Positions 17,092 to 26,112 of a DNA stretch of 54,255 nucleotides are shown here, one piece after another. Origin of the DNA: Alphaproteobacteria bacterium. Lineage in GTDB: Bacteria > Pseudomonadota > Alphaproteobacteria > UBA9219. The notes under the pieces were generated by a model that did no database searches, was not told the DNA's origin, and saw only the letters and a list, made by a program, of their open reading frames with translations. The stretch lies in NCBI GenBank assembly GCA_028691835.1, contig JAQUYN010000006.1:1-54255 (forward strand), written 5' to 3'. Position numbers and translations under genes: made by a program. Position 1 is the first letter of the stretch; each line of letters begins with the position of its first letter.

Positions 17092-18096
17092 CTATTTGAT
17101 CACAAGTTCTGGATCAACAGGTTTGCCTTCTTGTCTGGATTCAAAGTGAAGCTGTGGGGAAGAAACGCCGCCGGAGGTTCCAACGGTTCCGATCATGTCG
17201 CCCTTGGCGACGATGCTGTCTTTTGACACGACGAGCCGCTCAAGGTGGGCATAGGCGGTGACCCATCCTCCCTCATGTTTAATCAGGACAAGATTGCCGA
17301 ATCCTTTCATCTCATTGCCAGCATAGGCCACCATGCCAGCCTCTGCCGCTTTGACGGGAGAGCCTTTGGGCGCTGAGATATTGATTCCATCATTATCCAA
17401 TCCCTGACCTTTGGGGCCAAAGGCTGAGATGATGGTTCCACGTACGGGCCAGCCAAAAGTGGGGATCGCATTGGAAGCTTTAGCTGTGGATACCGATTGA
17501 GTTTCTGCTGTTCCGCTCAGCGTGGCTTGCGGCGAAGCGGCTGGCGAAGTGGTTGGCGCAGCGGAAGGCGTCGCTGGCGGTTCGCTTGGCGTGATGGGTT
17601 GTGGTGTGCTTGTCCATGTCGTTTTGGGGGCCGCTGGGGTCAAGTTGGATGAAGATTTTGGCAAGGGCTCGCTGTTGACAGCAGGGCTCGTGAGCGGGGG
17701 GAGCTCTTCGGACTTAACAGCGGTGACAAGTCCCGCTGATCCACCAGAGCCATTGGCTGTCGGCGCCATATAGCCCTTGTCGATACGATCAAGCGGGGCA
17801 GATTTTGGCGTGGGAGCTGTGCCGTCAGCGTTATCCTTGGCGGGGAGGATGAGAACTTGACCTGCCCGCAAGGCAAAAGGTGGTTGGAGTTTATTCAACA
17901 CGATCATTTCGCGCATATTGACGCGATTTTTTTGGGCTATCGCATAGATATTTTCGTTGCGCTTGACTGTATATTCGTCGCCGGGATAGATGCCATCAGC
18001 GTTCGGCAAGTTATAGGTAGGCGGCCGAAAGGCCGTGCATCCAGACAACATTACACTGCAACATCCGATGGCGAGGAGGAGCTTCATTCTTCTCAT
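17092..18096 (-). CDS. lppB: LppB/NlpD-like lipoprotein: LysM plus degenerate M23 domain
   Basis: A 334-residue outer-membrane-type lipoprotein. Lipobox LSGC lies at residues 17-20. A LysM peptidoglycan-binding domain ([20 protein letters not shown]) is at about 43-87. A Pro/Thr/Ala-rich linker follows, and then a C-terminal M23/LytM domain from about 220. The usual metal-binding HxGxD is replaced: the sequence reads NDGINIS. The later AYAHL and LHFE remain. Loss of ligands is typical of NlpD/EnvC, which activate amidases instead of cutting peptidoglycan. An amidase of the AmiA/B/C family is in this window. The ATGA overlap with serS suggests coupling. Confidence 0.9.
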   Translation of the reverse strand: MRRMKLLLAIGCCSVMLSGCTAFRPPTYNLPNADGIYPGDEYTVKRNENIYAIAQKNRVNMREMIVLNKLQPPFALRAGQVLILPAKDNADGTAPTPKSAPLDRIDKGYMAPTANGSGGSAGLVTAVKSEELPPLTSPAVNSEPLPKSSSNLTPAAPKTTWTSTPQPITPSEPPATPSAAPTTSPAASPQATLSGTAETQSVSTAKASNAIPTFGWPVRGTIISAFGPKGQGLDNDGINISAPKGSPVKAAEAGMVAYAGNEMKGFGNLVLIKHEGGWVTAYAHLERLVVSKDSIVAKGDMIGTVGTSGGVSSPQLHFESRQEGKPVDPELVIK

Positions 18097-19373
18097 TGAT
18101 TTTTGACCAACTCAATTTTTTCTAAGCCGCCCATATAGGGACGCAAAGCGGCGGGAATGGCGATGGACCCATCTGGGTTTTGGAAGTTTTCCATAATGGC
18201 GATCAAGCAGCGTCCAATGGCGAGGCCTGATCCGTTGAGGGTATGCACGAAGTTTGTGTTCTTTTCTCCAGCAGCGCGATACCGCGCATTCATGCGCCGC
18301 GCTTGAAAATCGCCACAGTTCGAACAGCTTGAGATTTCACGGTAGGTATTCTGTCCGGGGAGCCAGGCTTCAATGTCATAAGTTTTTTGCGAGCAGAAAC
18401 CCATATCGCCCGTGCAAAGTACGACGGTGCGGAAGGGAACTTCAAGGCGTTTGAGAACTGTTTCTGCGCATTCCGTCATGCGTTCATGCTCGGCGGTTGA
18501 TTGATCGGGGCGTGTGATGCTGACCAGTTCAACTTTGTAGAACTGGTGTTGGCGCAGCATGCCGCGTGTGTCACGTCCAGCTGAGCCTGCTTCTGAACGG
18601 AAACAGGGGGTGCGCGCCGTCATGCGCATTGGCAAAGTGTCGGCATCGACGATGTCACCATTTACAACGTTCGTGAGGGGCACTTCTGCTGTGGGGATAA
18701 GCCAAAGGCCCGTGGTTGTGCGGAATAAATCTTCGGCGAACTTGGGAAGATTGCCTGTGCCATAGACGATTTCGTCACGGACCATCAGCGGCGGTGACAC
18801 TTCGGTATAGCCAAATTCGGTTGTGTGAAGGTCGAGCATAAAGTTGCCGATGGCGCGTTCAAGGCGGGCAAGCTGGCTTGTCAGCATTGTGAAGCGTGCC
18901 CCCGACAATTTGGCGGCGGTTGTGGAGTCCATCATGCCCAGATCTTCGCCAAGTTCGAAATGTTGGCGCGGCGCGTTCATTCCTGGAGGCGTGCCGATGC
19001 GGCGGATTTCCTTGTTGTCGGCTTCGTCTTTCCCATCGGGAACGTCTGCCGCCGGGCGGTTGGGGAGGCCCTGCAAGAAGGCATCAAGTTGGATGCCAAG
19101 TTCCTTTTCCAGTACTTCAATTTCGGCCATCCGGTCTTTCAGTGCGGCGACTTCTTGCATAAGGGTTTCGGCGTTTCCGCCTGTGCGTTTCATTTCGCCG
19201 ACTTGTTTTGAAAGGTCATTGCGGCGGGCTTGCGCTTCTTGCATCGCGGTTTGGGCAGCGCGGCGTTCCCCATCAATTTTCAGAATTTGATCTGATGTCG
19301 CAGGCAGATTACGGCGCATCATCGCCTTGTCAAAGCTTGCGGGTTCTTCGCGGATCAATTTAATGTCATGCAT
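18093..19373 (-). CDS. serS: Seryl-tRNA synthetase
   Basis: It charges tRNA-Ser (and tRNA-Sec where present). The 426-residue protein begins [20 protein letters not shown] and continues with the long antiparallel coiled-coil arm (about residues 25-110). Class II motif 2 appears as [20 protein letters not shown] followed by [10 protein letters not shown]. Motif 3 appears as [36 protein letters not shown] precedes motif 3. It lies between tatC upstream and lppB downstream on the same strand. surE and pcm, often found between serS and lppB in relatives, are absent. Confidence 0.97.
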   Translation of the reverse strand: MHDIKLIREEPASFDKAMMRRNLPATSDQILKIDGERRAAQTAMQEAQARRNDLSKQVGEMKRTGGNAETLMQEVAALKDRMAEIEVLEKELGIQLDAFLQGLPNRPAADVPDGKDEADNKEIRRIGTPPGMNAPRQHFELGEDLGMMDSTTAAKLSGARFTMLTSQLARLERAIGNFMLDLHTTEFGYTEVSPPLMVRDEIVYGTGNLPKFAEDLFRTTTGLWLIPTAEVPLTNVVNGDIVDADTLPMRMTARTPCFRSEAGSAGRDTRGMLRQHQFYKVELVSITRPDQSTAEHERMTECAETVLKRLEVPFRTVVLCTGDMGFCSQKTYDIEAWLPGQNTYREISSCSNCGDFQARRMNARYRAAGEKNTNFVHTLNGSGLAIGRCLIAIMENFQNPDGSIAIPAALRPYMGGLEKIELVKNQ

Positions 19374-19523
19374 AGTACGGGTCCTATTTGTCTGTAATTT
19401 TAGATCGAGGAAAACGAGGTGGCAAAAAAGGTGGTCCGTCGGGATCGACCCTTTGTGTCTTTATGGGGCATTGTCTTTTCCCTTGTTTGAAGGCTTATAG
19501 AAATTCACAGAGAGAATGAAACC

Positions 19524-20312
19524 TTACCTAAGCTTGGCTTCTGGCTCCATGCTTTTTTTCGACCGCTGTTTTTCCGCCCAACGTGCGCCAAAAATCGAGA
19601 TCTCATAAAGAACAATCAAGGGCAAGGCGAGGGCGACTTGCGAAAAGACATCGGGCGGGGTCAAAATAGCGGCCATGGCAAAGATGAGTACAATGGCATA
19701 ACGGCGAAATTGCGACAGTTTCGCGGACGTTACAAGGCCCGCACGAGCCAGTAGGATCAAGAAAACAGGTAATTCGAAGGAAATTCCGAAGGCAAAAATG
19801 ATGGTCGTAGCGAGCGATAAATATTCGCTGACCCGTGCTTCCATCTGGATGGGCAGCATGCCCGCGCCGCCGCTGACCTCAAAACTCAGGAAGAATTTCC
19901 AAGCCATTGGAAAGACAAGATAATAGGCCATGGCGGCCCCTAGGCAGAACAAAAGAGGCGTTGCCACCAAAAAGGGCAAAAAGGCTCGTTTTTCGTCATG
20001 ATACAAGCCCGGCGCGATGAAGGCCCAGATTTGGCTTGCGATGACGGGTAACGCAAGGATGCATCCTCCCCACAAAGCAAGGCGGATATAGGTAATAAAG
20101 GCCTCTGTCAGCCCCGTATAGATCATGCGGTGGTCTGTGCCTTGCGTGGCCTTGGCCAAAGGGCGGACCAGAAAGGCATAGATGTTTTCGGCAAAGAGAT
20201 AGCTGACGACAAAGCCCACTAAAATGGCCATCAGTGAAATGACAAGGCGGTGGCGGAATTCAATGGCGTGGGCCAGAAGCGGCGAGGTGGTGGGATTGAT
20301 CTCGTCCGTCAT
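19524..20312 (-). CDS. tatC: Twin-arginine translocase subunit TatC
   Basis: Core receptor for twin-arginine signal peptides in the cytoplasmic membrane. The 262-residue protein has six hydrophobic segments. Hallmarks are the N-terminal HAIEFRHRLVIS, the periplasmic-loop stretch IWAFIAPGLYHDEKRAFLPF near residue 95, and LSLATTIIFAFGISFELPVF near residue 168. It overlaps tatB by 4 bp. With tatA and tatB it forms a complete translocase. A candidate substrate in this window is the amidase at 42546, which carries KRRDFLRLG. Confidence 0.96.
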   Translation of the reverse strand: MTDEINPTTSPLLAHAIEFRHRLVISLMAILVGFVVSYLFAENIYAFLVRPLAKATQGTDHRMIYTGLTEAFITYIRLALWGGCILALPVIASQIWAFIAPGLYHDEKRAFLPFLVATPLLFCLGAAMAYYLVFPMAWKFFLSFEVSGGAGMLPIQMEARVSEYLSLATTIIFAFGISFELPVFLILLARAGLVTSAKLSQFRRYAIVLIFAMAAILTPPDVFSQVALALPLIVLYEISIFGARWAEKQRSKKSMEPEAKLR

Positions 20313-20548
20313 GGCGCAGGACTTTCTGGGGGTGTTGGCCCTTTTTCTTGTTGTTCTTTGCGACGTTCTTCTTGTTCAACCTCGAAACCCATCCGTTCAA
20401 AATCATGCTGAATGGCAAGAAAAGCGCGCCGTGCTTTGCCAACCCAACGGCCAAGCGTGTGCATGACCTTTGGTAGATCTTTGGGGCCTATGGCCACGAG
20501 CGCGACCGCGCCAACGACAAGCAATTCGGGCCATGCAATATCGAGCAT
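20309..20548 (-). CDS. tatB: Sec-independent translocase subunit TatB
   Basis: Partner of TatC in the Tat receptor complex. The 79-residue protein has the TatB N-terminus MLDIAWPELLVVGAVALVAI followed by GPKDLPKVMHTLGRWVGKAR, then an amphipathic and charged tail. It is short; enterobacterial TatB has about 170 residues. It sits 3 bp after tatA and overlaps tatC by 4 bp. TatB rather than a second TatA is supported by the WPELL motif and the gene order. Confidence 0.92.
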   Translation of the reverse strand: MLDIAWPELLVVGAVALVAIGPKDLPKVMHTLGRWVGKARRAFLAIQHDFERMGFEVEQEERRKEQQEKGPTPPESPAP

Positions 20549-20551
20549 AGC

Positions 20552-20755
20552 TTACAGAGTGTCTTGCTTGGATGGGGGAAGGCGTGGCTGATCTTCGTCC
20601 TTTTTAGACTTATCTTCGGCCTCGCCGTTCAATCCAGATTTGAAATTGCGGATACCTTTGCCGAGATCGCCCATGACCGAGGGAATTTTGCCCGCGCCAA
20701 AAACGACCAAAACAACGATCAGAACGACCAGAATATGCCAGATACTTAAACCCAT
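20552..20755 (-). CDS. tatA: Sec-independent translocase subunit TatA
   Basis: Pore-forming subunit of the Tat system. The 67-residue protein starts [20 protein letters not shown], the single transmembrane helix. [20 protein letters not shown] is the amphipathic helix, and the tail is acidic and charged. AGGAGAAAACC precedes the ATG on the minus strand. It is the first gene of tatABC-serS-lppB and diverges from miaA, 102 bp away. Confidence 0.95.
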   Translation of the reverse strand: MGLSIWHILVVLIVVLVVFGAGKIPSVMGDLGKGIRNFKSGLNGEAEDKSKKDEDQPRLPPSKQDTL

Positions 20756-20857
20756 GATGGTTTTCTCCTTTACCTTGGGAGGCCAAGCATATCAAATCTT
20801 ATAGCGAACGACAAATAAGCTTTTTTCTGCAGGAATTGAGAGGTAAAAGGGCCTGAA

Positions 20858-21931
20858 ATGATAAAATCAGTTCTTCATATGATTGGTGGCCCGACGGCTT
20901 CGGGTAAGACGGCGGCGGCGCTTGACCTTGCGCGGCGCGTGAATGGCGTGATCATCAATGCTGATGCGATGCAGGTTTATCGGGGGCTGCCGCTTTTGAC
21001 GGCACAACCCTCGGCCCAAGAAAAAGCCGAAGTTCCGCACCAACTGTTTGAAATCTTCGATTCATCCGAAAAGTCTTCGGCAGGGCGTTGGCTGGGTCTT
21101 GCGAGAAAATCTATCAATGACGCTGTGCAGGCGGGGCTAACGCCTATTCTTGTCGGCGGTACGGGGCTGTATTTTTCCGCGCTTTTGGGTGGTCTGGCCG
21201 AGATTCCTGCCATACCGGATGAGGTGCGGGCTCATGCAACAGAGATTTACGACACGCAAGGACACGAAGCGTTCCGAATTGAGCTTGCCAAAATAGATCC
21301 CGACAGTGCCCGTCGCATCATGCCCAATGATCGGCAACGACTGATCCGTGCGTACGAGGTCGCTTTTCATACGGGCAAGACGCTTGGCCAGTGGCAGAAA
21401 GAAGGGGAGGCTCAATCCATCGAGGCGGATTTTACAATCCATCGCCAATGCTTGATGCCTGACCGAGCCGTTCTCTATGCCACCTGCGATGCCCGCTTTT
21501 TAAAAATGATCGAGGGCGGCGCTTTGGATGAGGTGAGGGCGTTGTTGGATCCTTTTCAAGGACTGACATTTCAGCAAGGCTTGGATAGTCAGTCTAAAAA
21601 TCAATTCCTGCTTCGTCATTTCGGAGAAACTTTTTCTTCGTCGCCTTTATGCGGCGAAAGAAATTTTAATCCGGAATCTGGTTTGGGTTGCGATTCTAAA
21701 GAAAAAAAACCGGATTCCGGATCATCGCGCTTCGCCTTAGGCGCATCACTCGTCCAGAATGACGGCGGTTCTTTACCTTCCATGAAAATTCTTGGCGTGC
21801 CAGAGCTTGCGGCACATTTGCGCGGCGAGGTGTCTTTGGATGAAGCTATTTCCAAAGCTCAGCAATCTACGCGCAATTATGCCAAACGACAATGTACGTG
21901 GTTTCGCAACCAGTGGGGCACCGTGTGCTGA
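20858..21931 (+). CDS. miaA: tRNA dimethylallyltransferase MiaA with a 73-residue repeat-encoded insertion
   Basis: It transfers dimethylallyl to A37 of tRNAs reading UNN codons. P-loop GGPTASGKTAAAL is at residues 10-22. NADAMQVYRGLPLLTAQP near 37 and ILVGGTGLYFSALLGGLAEI near 98 follow. C-terminal ILGVPELAAHLRGE is near 311. The length is 357 residues against roughly 290-310 for relatives. The surplus lies between LLDP (ending at residue 232) and LPSMKILG (from 306), where the family sequence is normally continuous. Residues 233-305 are encoded by a family D palindromic repeat read in frame without stops. Catalytic motifs are intact, so a working enzyme with a surface insertion is likely. 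Confidence 0.93.
   Translation: MIKSVLHMIGGPTASGKTAAALDLARRVNGVIINADAMQVYRGLPLLTAQPSAQEKAEVPHQLFEIFDSSEKSSAGRWLGLARKSINDAVQAGLTPILVGGTGLYFSALLGGLAEIPAIPDEVRAHATEIYDTQGHEAFRIELAKIDPDSARRIMPNDRQRLIRAYEVAFHTGKTLGQWQKEGEAQSIEADFTIHRQCLMPDRAVLYATCDARFLKMIEGGALDEVRALLDPFQGLTFQQGLDSQSKNQFLLRHFGETFSSSPLCGERNFNPESGLGCDSKEKKPDSGSSRFALGASLVQNDGGSLPSMKILGVPELAAHLRGEVSLDEAISKAQQSTRNYAKRQCTWFRNQWGTVC
21554..21772. repeat. Family D palindromic repeat inside miaA
   Basis: The segment from GTCATTTCGGAGAAACTTTT (21616) to CGTCCAGAATGACGG (21764) carries the family D ends and internal hairpin CGCCTTTATGCGGCG. GGATTCCGGATCATCGCG also occurs in the spacer element at 9222-9505. Borders are estimated from where the MiaA family sequence stops and resumes. 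Confidence 0.82.
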
Positions 21932-21999
21932 GCCGCTAGAGCGGATCGCGATTAGGCTCTCTGCGTTATTTTTCTGAGTGATGTGACGTCTTGGATTCT

Positions 22000-22869
22000 T
22001 TATCGCACAATTGGCACGTAAATCTCAAATGAGCCTTCGCCTGTGTCGCCGTTCCAATCATCGCCATAGCGTTCGAAATCCGGCGCATCGGCTAGATCGA
22101 GGCCTGAGGTGGGCAGCCACGTTTTCCAGATATAGTCGTTGGTTATGGCAAGGGCGGCAAGGGGGCCTTTATGGGTAAATACGGCATAGTCTTGGGCGTT
22201 CATGTGAATCTTTTCCATGCCATCCGGTATGGGCGCGTTATCGTTGACGCGCAGAGCCGCCGTATAATGGAAAGCCTCCGAAAAGACTTCCTTCACTTTT
22301 GGCGCATAGCAAAGCCCATAAGCGGTTTGATCCTGTGTCTTCTTGATCAAATGTTTTTGTGCCTGAAACTTATTCCACAGCGTTGCAATCGTGCTTGGAT
22401 CCGTAAGGTTGAAATCCGCACCTAATCCGACAAAGGTGAGGGCCTCTTGATGTTCAAAACGTGGGGTCATGGTAATGGTTCCTTGTGAAAGATGCTGAAT
22501 GAAGGCTTCGGTTATAATCGGCTGGCCTCGGAAGGTGGAGGCTTTTTCATGGGCGCGAAAGCTTGCTGGGGGGGATCCAAACATATCCCTAAAGGCGCGA
22601 CTGAACGCGGCTTGTGATTCAAAACCTGCATCTTGGGCAAGCTCAATGATGTGCTCTTTGCCATCGAGCAGAGCCGCAGAAGCTTTGGTCAGTCGTCGTC
22701 GCCTGATATACGTGCCTGCCGTCATGCCCGTTAGAGCATGAAAAACACGCAGAAAATGATAGTGCGATGTGCAGGCTGACTCTGATACGTGTGACAACTG
22801 GAAAGTGTCATTCAGATTTGCTTCGATAAAGTTGATGGCTTTAAGAAAGCGGTGCATGATCGGTTTCAT
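22000..22869 (-). CDS. AraC-family regulator with GyrI-like effector domain
   Basis: A 289-residue transcription factor. The N-terminal AraC DNA-binding domain has two helix-turn-helix units, LSHVSESACTSHYHFLRVF and ELAQDAGFESQAAFSRAF, followed by the diagnostic FGSPPASFR. The C-terminal half (about 120-289) is a GyrI/SOUL-type small-molecule binding domain, as in Rob and BmrR-like regulators: FVGLGADFNLTD and the ending GEGSFEIYVPI. ATG 22869 follows AAGGACAAA; an in-frame ATG at 22908 lacks a site. The likely role is sensing a drug or metabolite; the target genes are unknown. Confidence 0.9.
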   Translation of the reverse strand: MKPIMHRFLKAINFIEANLNDTFQLSHVSESACTSHYHFLRVFHALTGMTAGTYIRRRRLTKASAALLDGKEHIIELAQDAGFESQAAFSRAFRDMFGSPPASFRAHEKASTFRGQPIITEAFIQHLSQGTITMTPRFEHQEALTFVGLGADFNLTDPSTIATLWNKFQAQKHLIKKTQDQTAYGLCYAPKVKEVFSEAFHYTAALRVNDNAPIPDGMEKIHMNAQDYAVFTHKGPLAALAITNDYIWKTWLPTSGLDLADAPDFERYGDDWNGDTGEGSFEIYVPIVR

Positions 22870-22965
22870 TTTTTGTCCTTCCCCAAGCACGATTACACGA
22901 TAACGCATGGCGCGTTTTGATTATTCTTGCTGTTTTGGGTGTATTTTTTGATGGGGTTATACCAA

Positions 22966-23165
22966 CCCTCGAATGAAAGCATCCAATCAGCTTATGAGCT
23001 GTTGCGAGGAGGCCTATTGGCCGACGAGGCCATCCATCTCCCGCATTTTCAACGTAGGCCCATGTTGAAATAGTAGGAGATGGATCGCCACGGCCCCTGA
23101 AGAAGGGGCCTCGCGATGACGAGTCCTTTATGTTTATCACCGGTATCAACCCATAACTCGGGTTA
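22966..23165 (+). repeat. Family B left end fused to a family A repeat
   Basis: Begins ATACCAACCCTCGAATGAAA (family B), passes into GTTGCGAGGAGGCCTATTGG, and then family A: GCCACGGCCCCTGAAGAAGG to ACCCATAACTCGGGTTA. It fills nearly all of the spacer 22870-23165 and ends exactly at the TAA stop of the minus-strand gene starting at 23166. Confidence 0.8.
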
Positions 23166-23792
23166 TTATAGCTTCAGATCGTGCAGAAGCCGGTTTGCAG
23201 TCGTCTGTGGGGTGACTGTGTGGGCCCAACTATTGGCGTGCGTGGCAAAGATGAGGCAATCTTCAATTGTCGATGGCGGCCTATTCTTTTTTGTCTGGGG
23301 ATGTGCCGGGGCATAAGCCACAAAAAGATTGTTGCCTGTCATGAGATAGGGCGGGGAGCTGCGCAGCTCCATTGGGATGGGGGCAAGATAAAGAGGGCGT
23401 GGGCAGCTGATGTTGTGTTCGTTGTACCTTGGATTGAAAAAAAACGTGACCATGAGCGCCGTAAACGGGTCTTCTGATCGAAGTGCGATTCGCGTTTTGT
23501 TGGTAAGGTCATCCCCTTGTTTGGTGCGTTCCCTTCCTGGGTTGCAAATGAATCCAAGTTTGATAGGAAGACACTGGAAAACGTCTATGTGTTCGATGGG
23601 GCCTTTTGTGCCATCGGGTTGTGTGCCGATAAAATCGATGCGCCAGTAATTATCCCTGTCGGCTTTTGCGACAAAAGTTGTTCCGCTCAGGTTCTCGACT
23701 TTTTGACCATAGGTTTTGAAGCAGGCGATGGCGGCCGTTGTGTCTTCCAGGCAGGTTACAAGTTTAAAATCGCTAGAGCTGAATGATTTCAT
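23166..23792 (-). CDS. Hypothetical protein, lineage-specific
   Basis: A 208-residue soluble-looking protein, MKSFSSSDFKLVTCLEDTTA at the start. It has six or seven cysteines spread along the chain. A Tyr/Asn/Pro-rich middle (FFNPRYNEHNISCPRPLYL) and a polar C-terminus (TPQTTANRLLHDLKL) follow. No signal peptide or transmembrane segment is clear and no family is recognised. The stop codon touches the family A repeat downstream. Confidence 0.6.
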   Translation of the reverse strand: MKSFSSSDFKLVTCLEDTTAAIACFKTYGQKVENLSGTTFVAKADRDNYWRIDFIGTQPDGTKGPIEHIDVFQCLPIKLGFICNPGRERTKQGDDLTNKTRIALRSEDPFTALMVTFFFNPRYNEHNISCPRPLYLAPIPMELRSSPPYLMTGNNLFVAYAPAHPQTKKNRPPSTIEDCLIFATHANSWAHTVTPQTTANRLLHDLKL

Positions 23793-23955
23793 AGCAACGG
23801 GTCTTCATGTAAAGAATGAGTCCAAGTGTATTCCTCGCTGAAATTATAGCTTTTTATCCCCGATGAAAGCAATTCGAAGGGTGTTAAGGTTAATTTGCTT
23901 TAATCCGCCTTAACGCCTCTTGCAACGCATCACCCAATATGTTGATAATGCTCGG

Positions 23956-25920
23956 ATGAGCAACGTAGCAACCGCGACCAAAGAGTCGCTTTCCTTTATT
24001 CTGCCGGATGGTAGCGTAAAGTCATTTCCCGCCCCCGTTACTGGGTCTGCGTTGGCGGCCAGCATTGGTGCTGGTCTGGCCAAGGCAGCCCTTGCCGTGA
24101 AGTTGAACGGCGAGATGCGAGATTTGACACGAACGCTTGAGACAAGCGGCAAGGTTGAGATCATTACCCGGAAGTCACCAGAGGCGCTGGAGTTGATTCG
24201 CCACGACACAGCCCATGTTCTGGCCGAAGCGGTCCAAGAACTTTTCCCCGGAACTCAAGTCACCATCGGGCCATCGATTGAGAATGGCTTTTATTATGAT
24301 TTCGCACGCGACGAACCCTTTTCGACGGAGGATTTTCCGAAGATCGAAGCCAAAATGCGCGAGATCATGCAACGTAACAAACCTATCGAACGACAAGTTC
24401 TAAGCCGTGCAGAAGCCATCAGCCTCTTTGAAAAGAAAGGCGAAGGTTACAAGGTTGAATTGATTCGCGATCTTGCCGAAGACCAGACCATCACCCTTTA
24501 TACCCAAGGCGATTGGTGTGATTTGTGCCGTGGTCCGCATTTGCCCACAACGGGCATGATTGGCAGCGCGTTCAAATTGACCAAGCTGGCGGGCGCTTAT
24601 TGGCGCGGCGACAACAAAAACGCGATGCTCCAACGTATTTATGGCACGGCATGGCGTGATGATAAGGAACTTGCCGAATATCTGTCGATGATTGAGGAAG
24701 CTGAAAAGCGGGATCATCGCAAGTTGGGGCGTGAACTTGATCTTTTTCATTTTCAGGATGAGGCGCCGGGTCAGGTGTTTTGGCATCCTAACGGCTGGAC
24801 GGTTTATCTGACGCTGATGGAATATATGCGTCGGGTTATCAGCTGTCATGGCTATACGGAAATCAATACGCCGCAAATGCTGGATTCGTCTTTTTGGAAA
24901 GCATCAGGGCATTGGGATAAGTATCGTCCCAATATGTTTGTGATCGAAGAAGAAGGACATGAAAATCCTTATGCTATTAAGCCTATGAGCTGCCCCGGCG
25001 GCGCTCAAGTCTTTTTGAACGGAAGCCGGAGTTATCGTCAGTTGCCGATTCGAATGGCTGAGTTTGGACATGTTTTTCGTCGTGAATCGTCCGGAGCGCG
25101 TCACGGCTTGATGCGCGTTCAGGCCTTTACGCAAGATGATGCGCATATTTATTGTACGCCCGAGCAGCTTGAGGATGAAGTTGTCGCTATGTGCGATCTC
25201 ATCCAAAATGTGTATGCGGACCTTGGATTGGCCGACAGCATTACGGTCCATTTTTCGACTCGCCCAGAGCAGCATATCGGTACCGAGGAAGATTGGGATC
25301 GCGCTGAAGCGGCGTTACGTCACGTGTGCGAGCGGATCAATATGAAGTGGGTTTTGAATGAAGGCGATGGGGCGTTTTATGCACCGAAGCTGGATTTCGT
25401 CATCAAGGATGCTTTGGGCCGGGAGTGGCAGTGTGGCACCATTCAGGTGGATATGAATATGCCACGTCGTTTGGCCCTGAGCTATATCGGTGAGGATGGC
25501 GAAAAACATGTGCCGCACATGATCCATCGCGCTATTCTGGGTTCGATTGAACGTTTTATCGGAGTCATGATCGAGCACTACGCTGGCAAGTTCCCGTTCT
25601 GGATGGCGCCAGTTCAAGTTGTGGTCTGCACGATTACGAATGAGGCTGATGGCTATGCGCAAGAGGTTTATCAAAAGTTGATCAAGGCGGGCTTGCGGGT
25701 CCAAATCGATCTACGTAGCGAGAAAATCAACGCCAAGGTTCGTGACCACAGCTTGCAAAAGGTGCCAGCTTTGTTTGTTGTCGGCAAAAAGGAGGCGGAA
25801 AGTCAATCCGTCGCCATCCGTCGCATGGATGGGGCCGCTCAGGAAGTCTTGAGCCTAACGGAAGCCTTGCAACGCCTGACGCTCGAAGCCACACCACCGG
25901 ATTTGGTGAGGAAGAAATAG
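23956..25920 (+). CDS. thrS: Threonyl-tRNA synthetase
   Basis: It charges tRNA-Thr. The 654-residue protein has the standard four parts. The TGS domain (ILPDGSVKSF to about 65) comes first. The editing domain has RHDTAHVLAEAVQELFPG near residue 80, IENGFYYDFARDEPF and DLCRGPHLP. Class II catalytic motifs include MSCPGGAQVF, FGHVFRRESSGARHGLMRVQ, and IHRAILGSIERFIGVMIEHY. The anticodon-binding domain contains FVVGKKEAESQSVAIRRMDG. I prefer ATG 23956 because it starts at the usual position; a TTG at 23920 would add 12 residues. Confidence 0.96.
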   Translation: MSNVATATKESLSFILPDGSVKSFPAPVTGSALAASIGAGLAKAALAVKLNGEMRDLTRTLETSGKVEIITRKSPEALELIRHDTAHVLAEAVQELFPGTQVTIGPSIENGFYYDFARDEPFSTEDFPKIEAKMREIMQRNKPIERQVLSRAEAISLFEKKGEGYKVELIRDLAEDQTITLYTQGDWCDLCRGPHLPTTGMIGSAFKLTKLAGAYWRGDNKNAMLQRIYGTAWRDDKELAEYLSMIEEAEKRDHRKLGRELDLFHFQDEAPGQVFWHPNGWTVYLTLMEYMRRVISCHGYTEINTPQMLDSSFWKASGHWDKYRPNMFVIEEEGHENPYAIKPMSCPGGAQVFLNGSRSYRQLPIRMAEFGHVFRRESSGARHGLMRVQAFTQDDAHIYCTPEQLEDEVVAMCDLIQNVYADLGLADSITVHFSTRPEQHIGTEEDWDRAEAALRHVCERINMKWVLNEGDGAFYAPKLDFVIKDALGREWQCGTIQVDMNMPRRLALSYIGEDGEKHVPHMIHRAILGSIERFIGVMIEHYAGKFPFWMAPVQVVVCTITNEADGYAQEVYQKLIKAGLRVQIDLRSEKINAKVRDHSLQKVPALFVVGKKEAESQSVAIRRMDGAAQEVLSLTEALQRLTLEATPPDLVRKK

Positions 25921-25981
25921 AACGTATAGTTTCGGGAAACCGGACTGTGGGTTAATCCTTGACGGGCCTTATACTACCCCG

Positions 25982-26040
25982 TCATTCCAGATCCGAACCG
26001 CAACGACGACAGCGTCGTTGCGGTTTGTCCGGAATGACGG
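25982..26040. repeat. Family D palindromic element downstream of thrS
   Basis: Outer ends GTCATTCCAGATCC and TTTGTCCGGAATGACGG. The core is a perfect hairpin, AACCGCAACGACG (25996-26008) with CGTCGTTGCGGTT (26013-26025) and a 4-base loop. It may also act as a transcript end for thrS. Confidence 0.8.
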
Positions 26041-26112
26041 CTTTGTGTTAACTTGCGGCGTCTTTCTATGATGCCTCTTTACAAAAGCAGGCCATCAACA
26101 TCGGAGAACCTC

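Noticed and set aside
19374..19523. T-box or attenuator in the serS leader
   Set aside because: A T-run follows a few weak short stems, but no T-box core or strong terminator could be drawn, and T-boxes are not expected in alphaproteobacteria.
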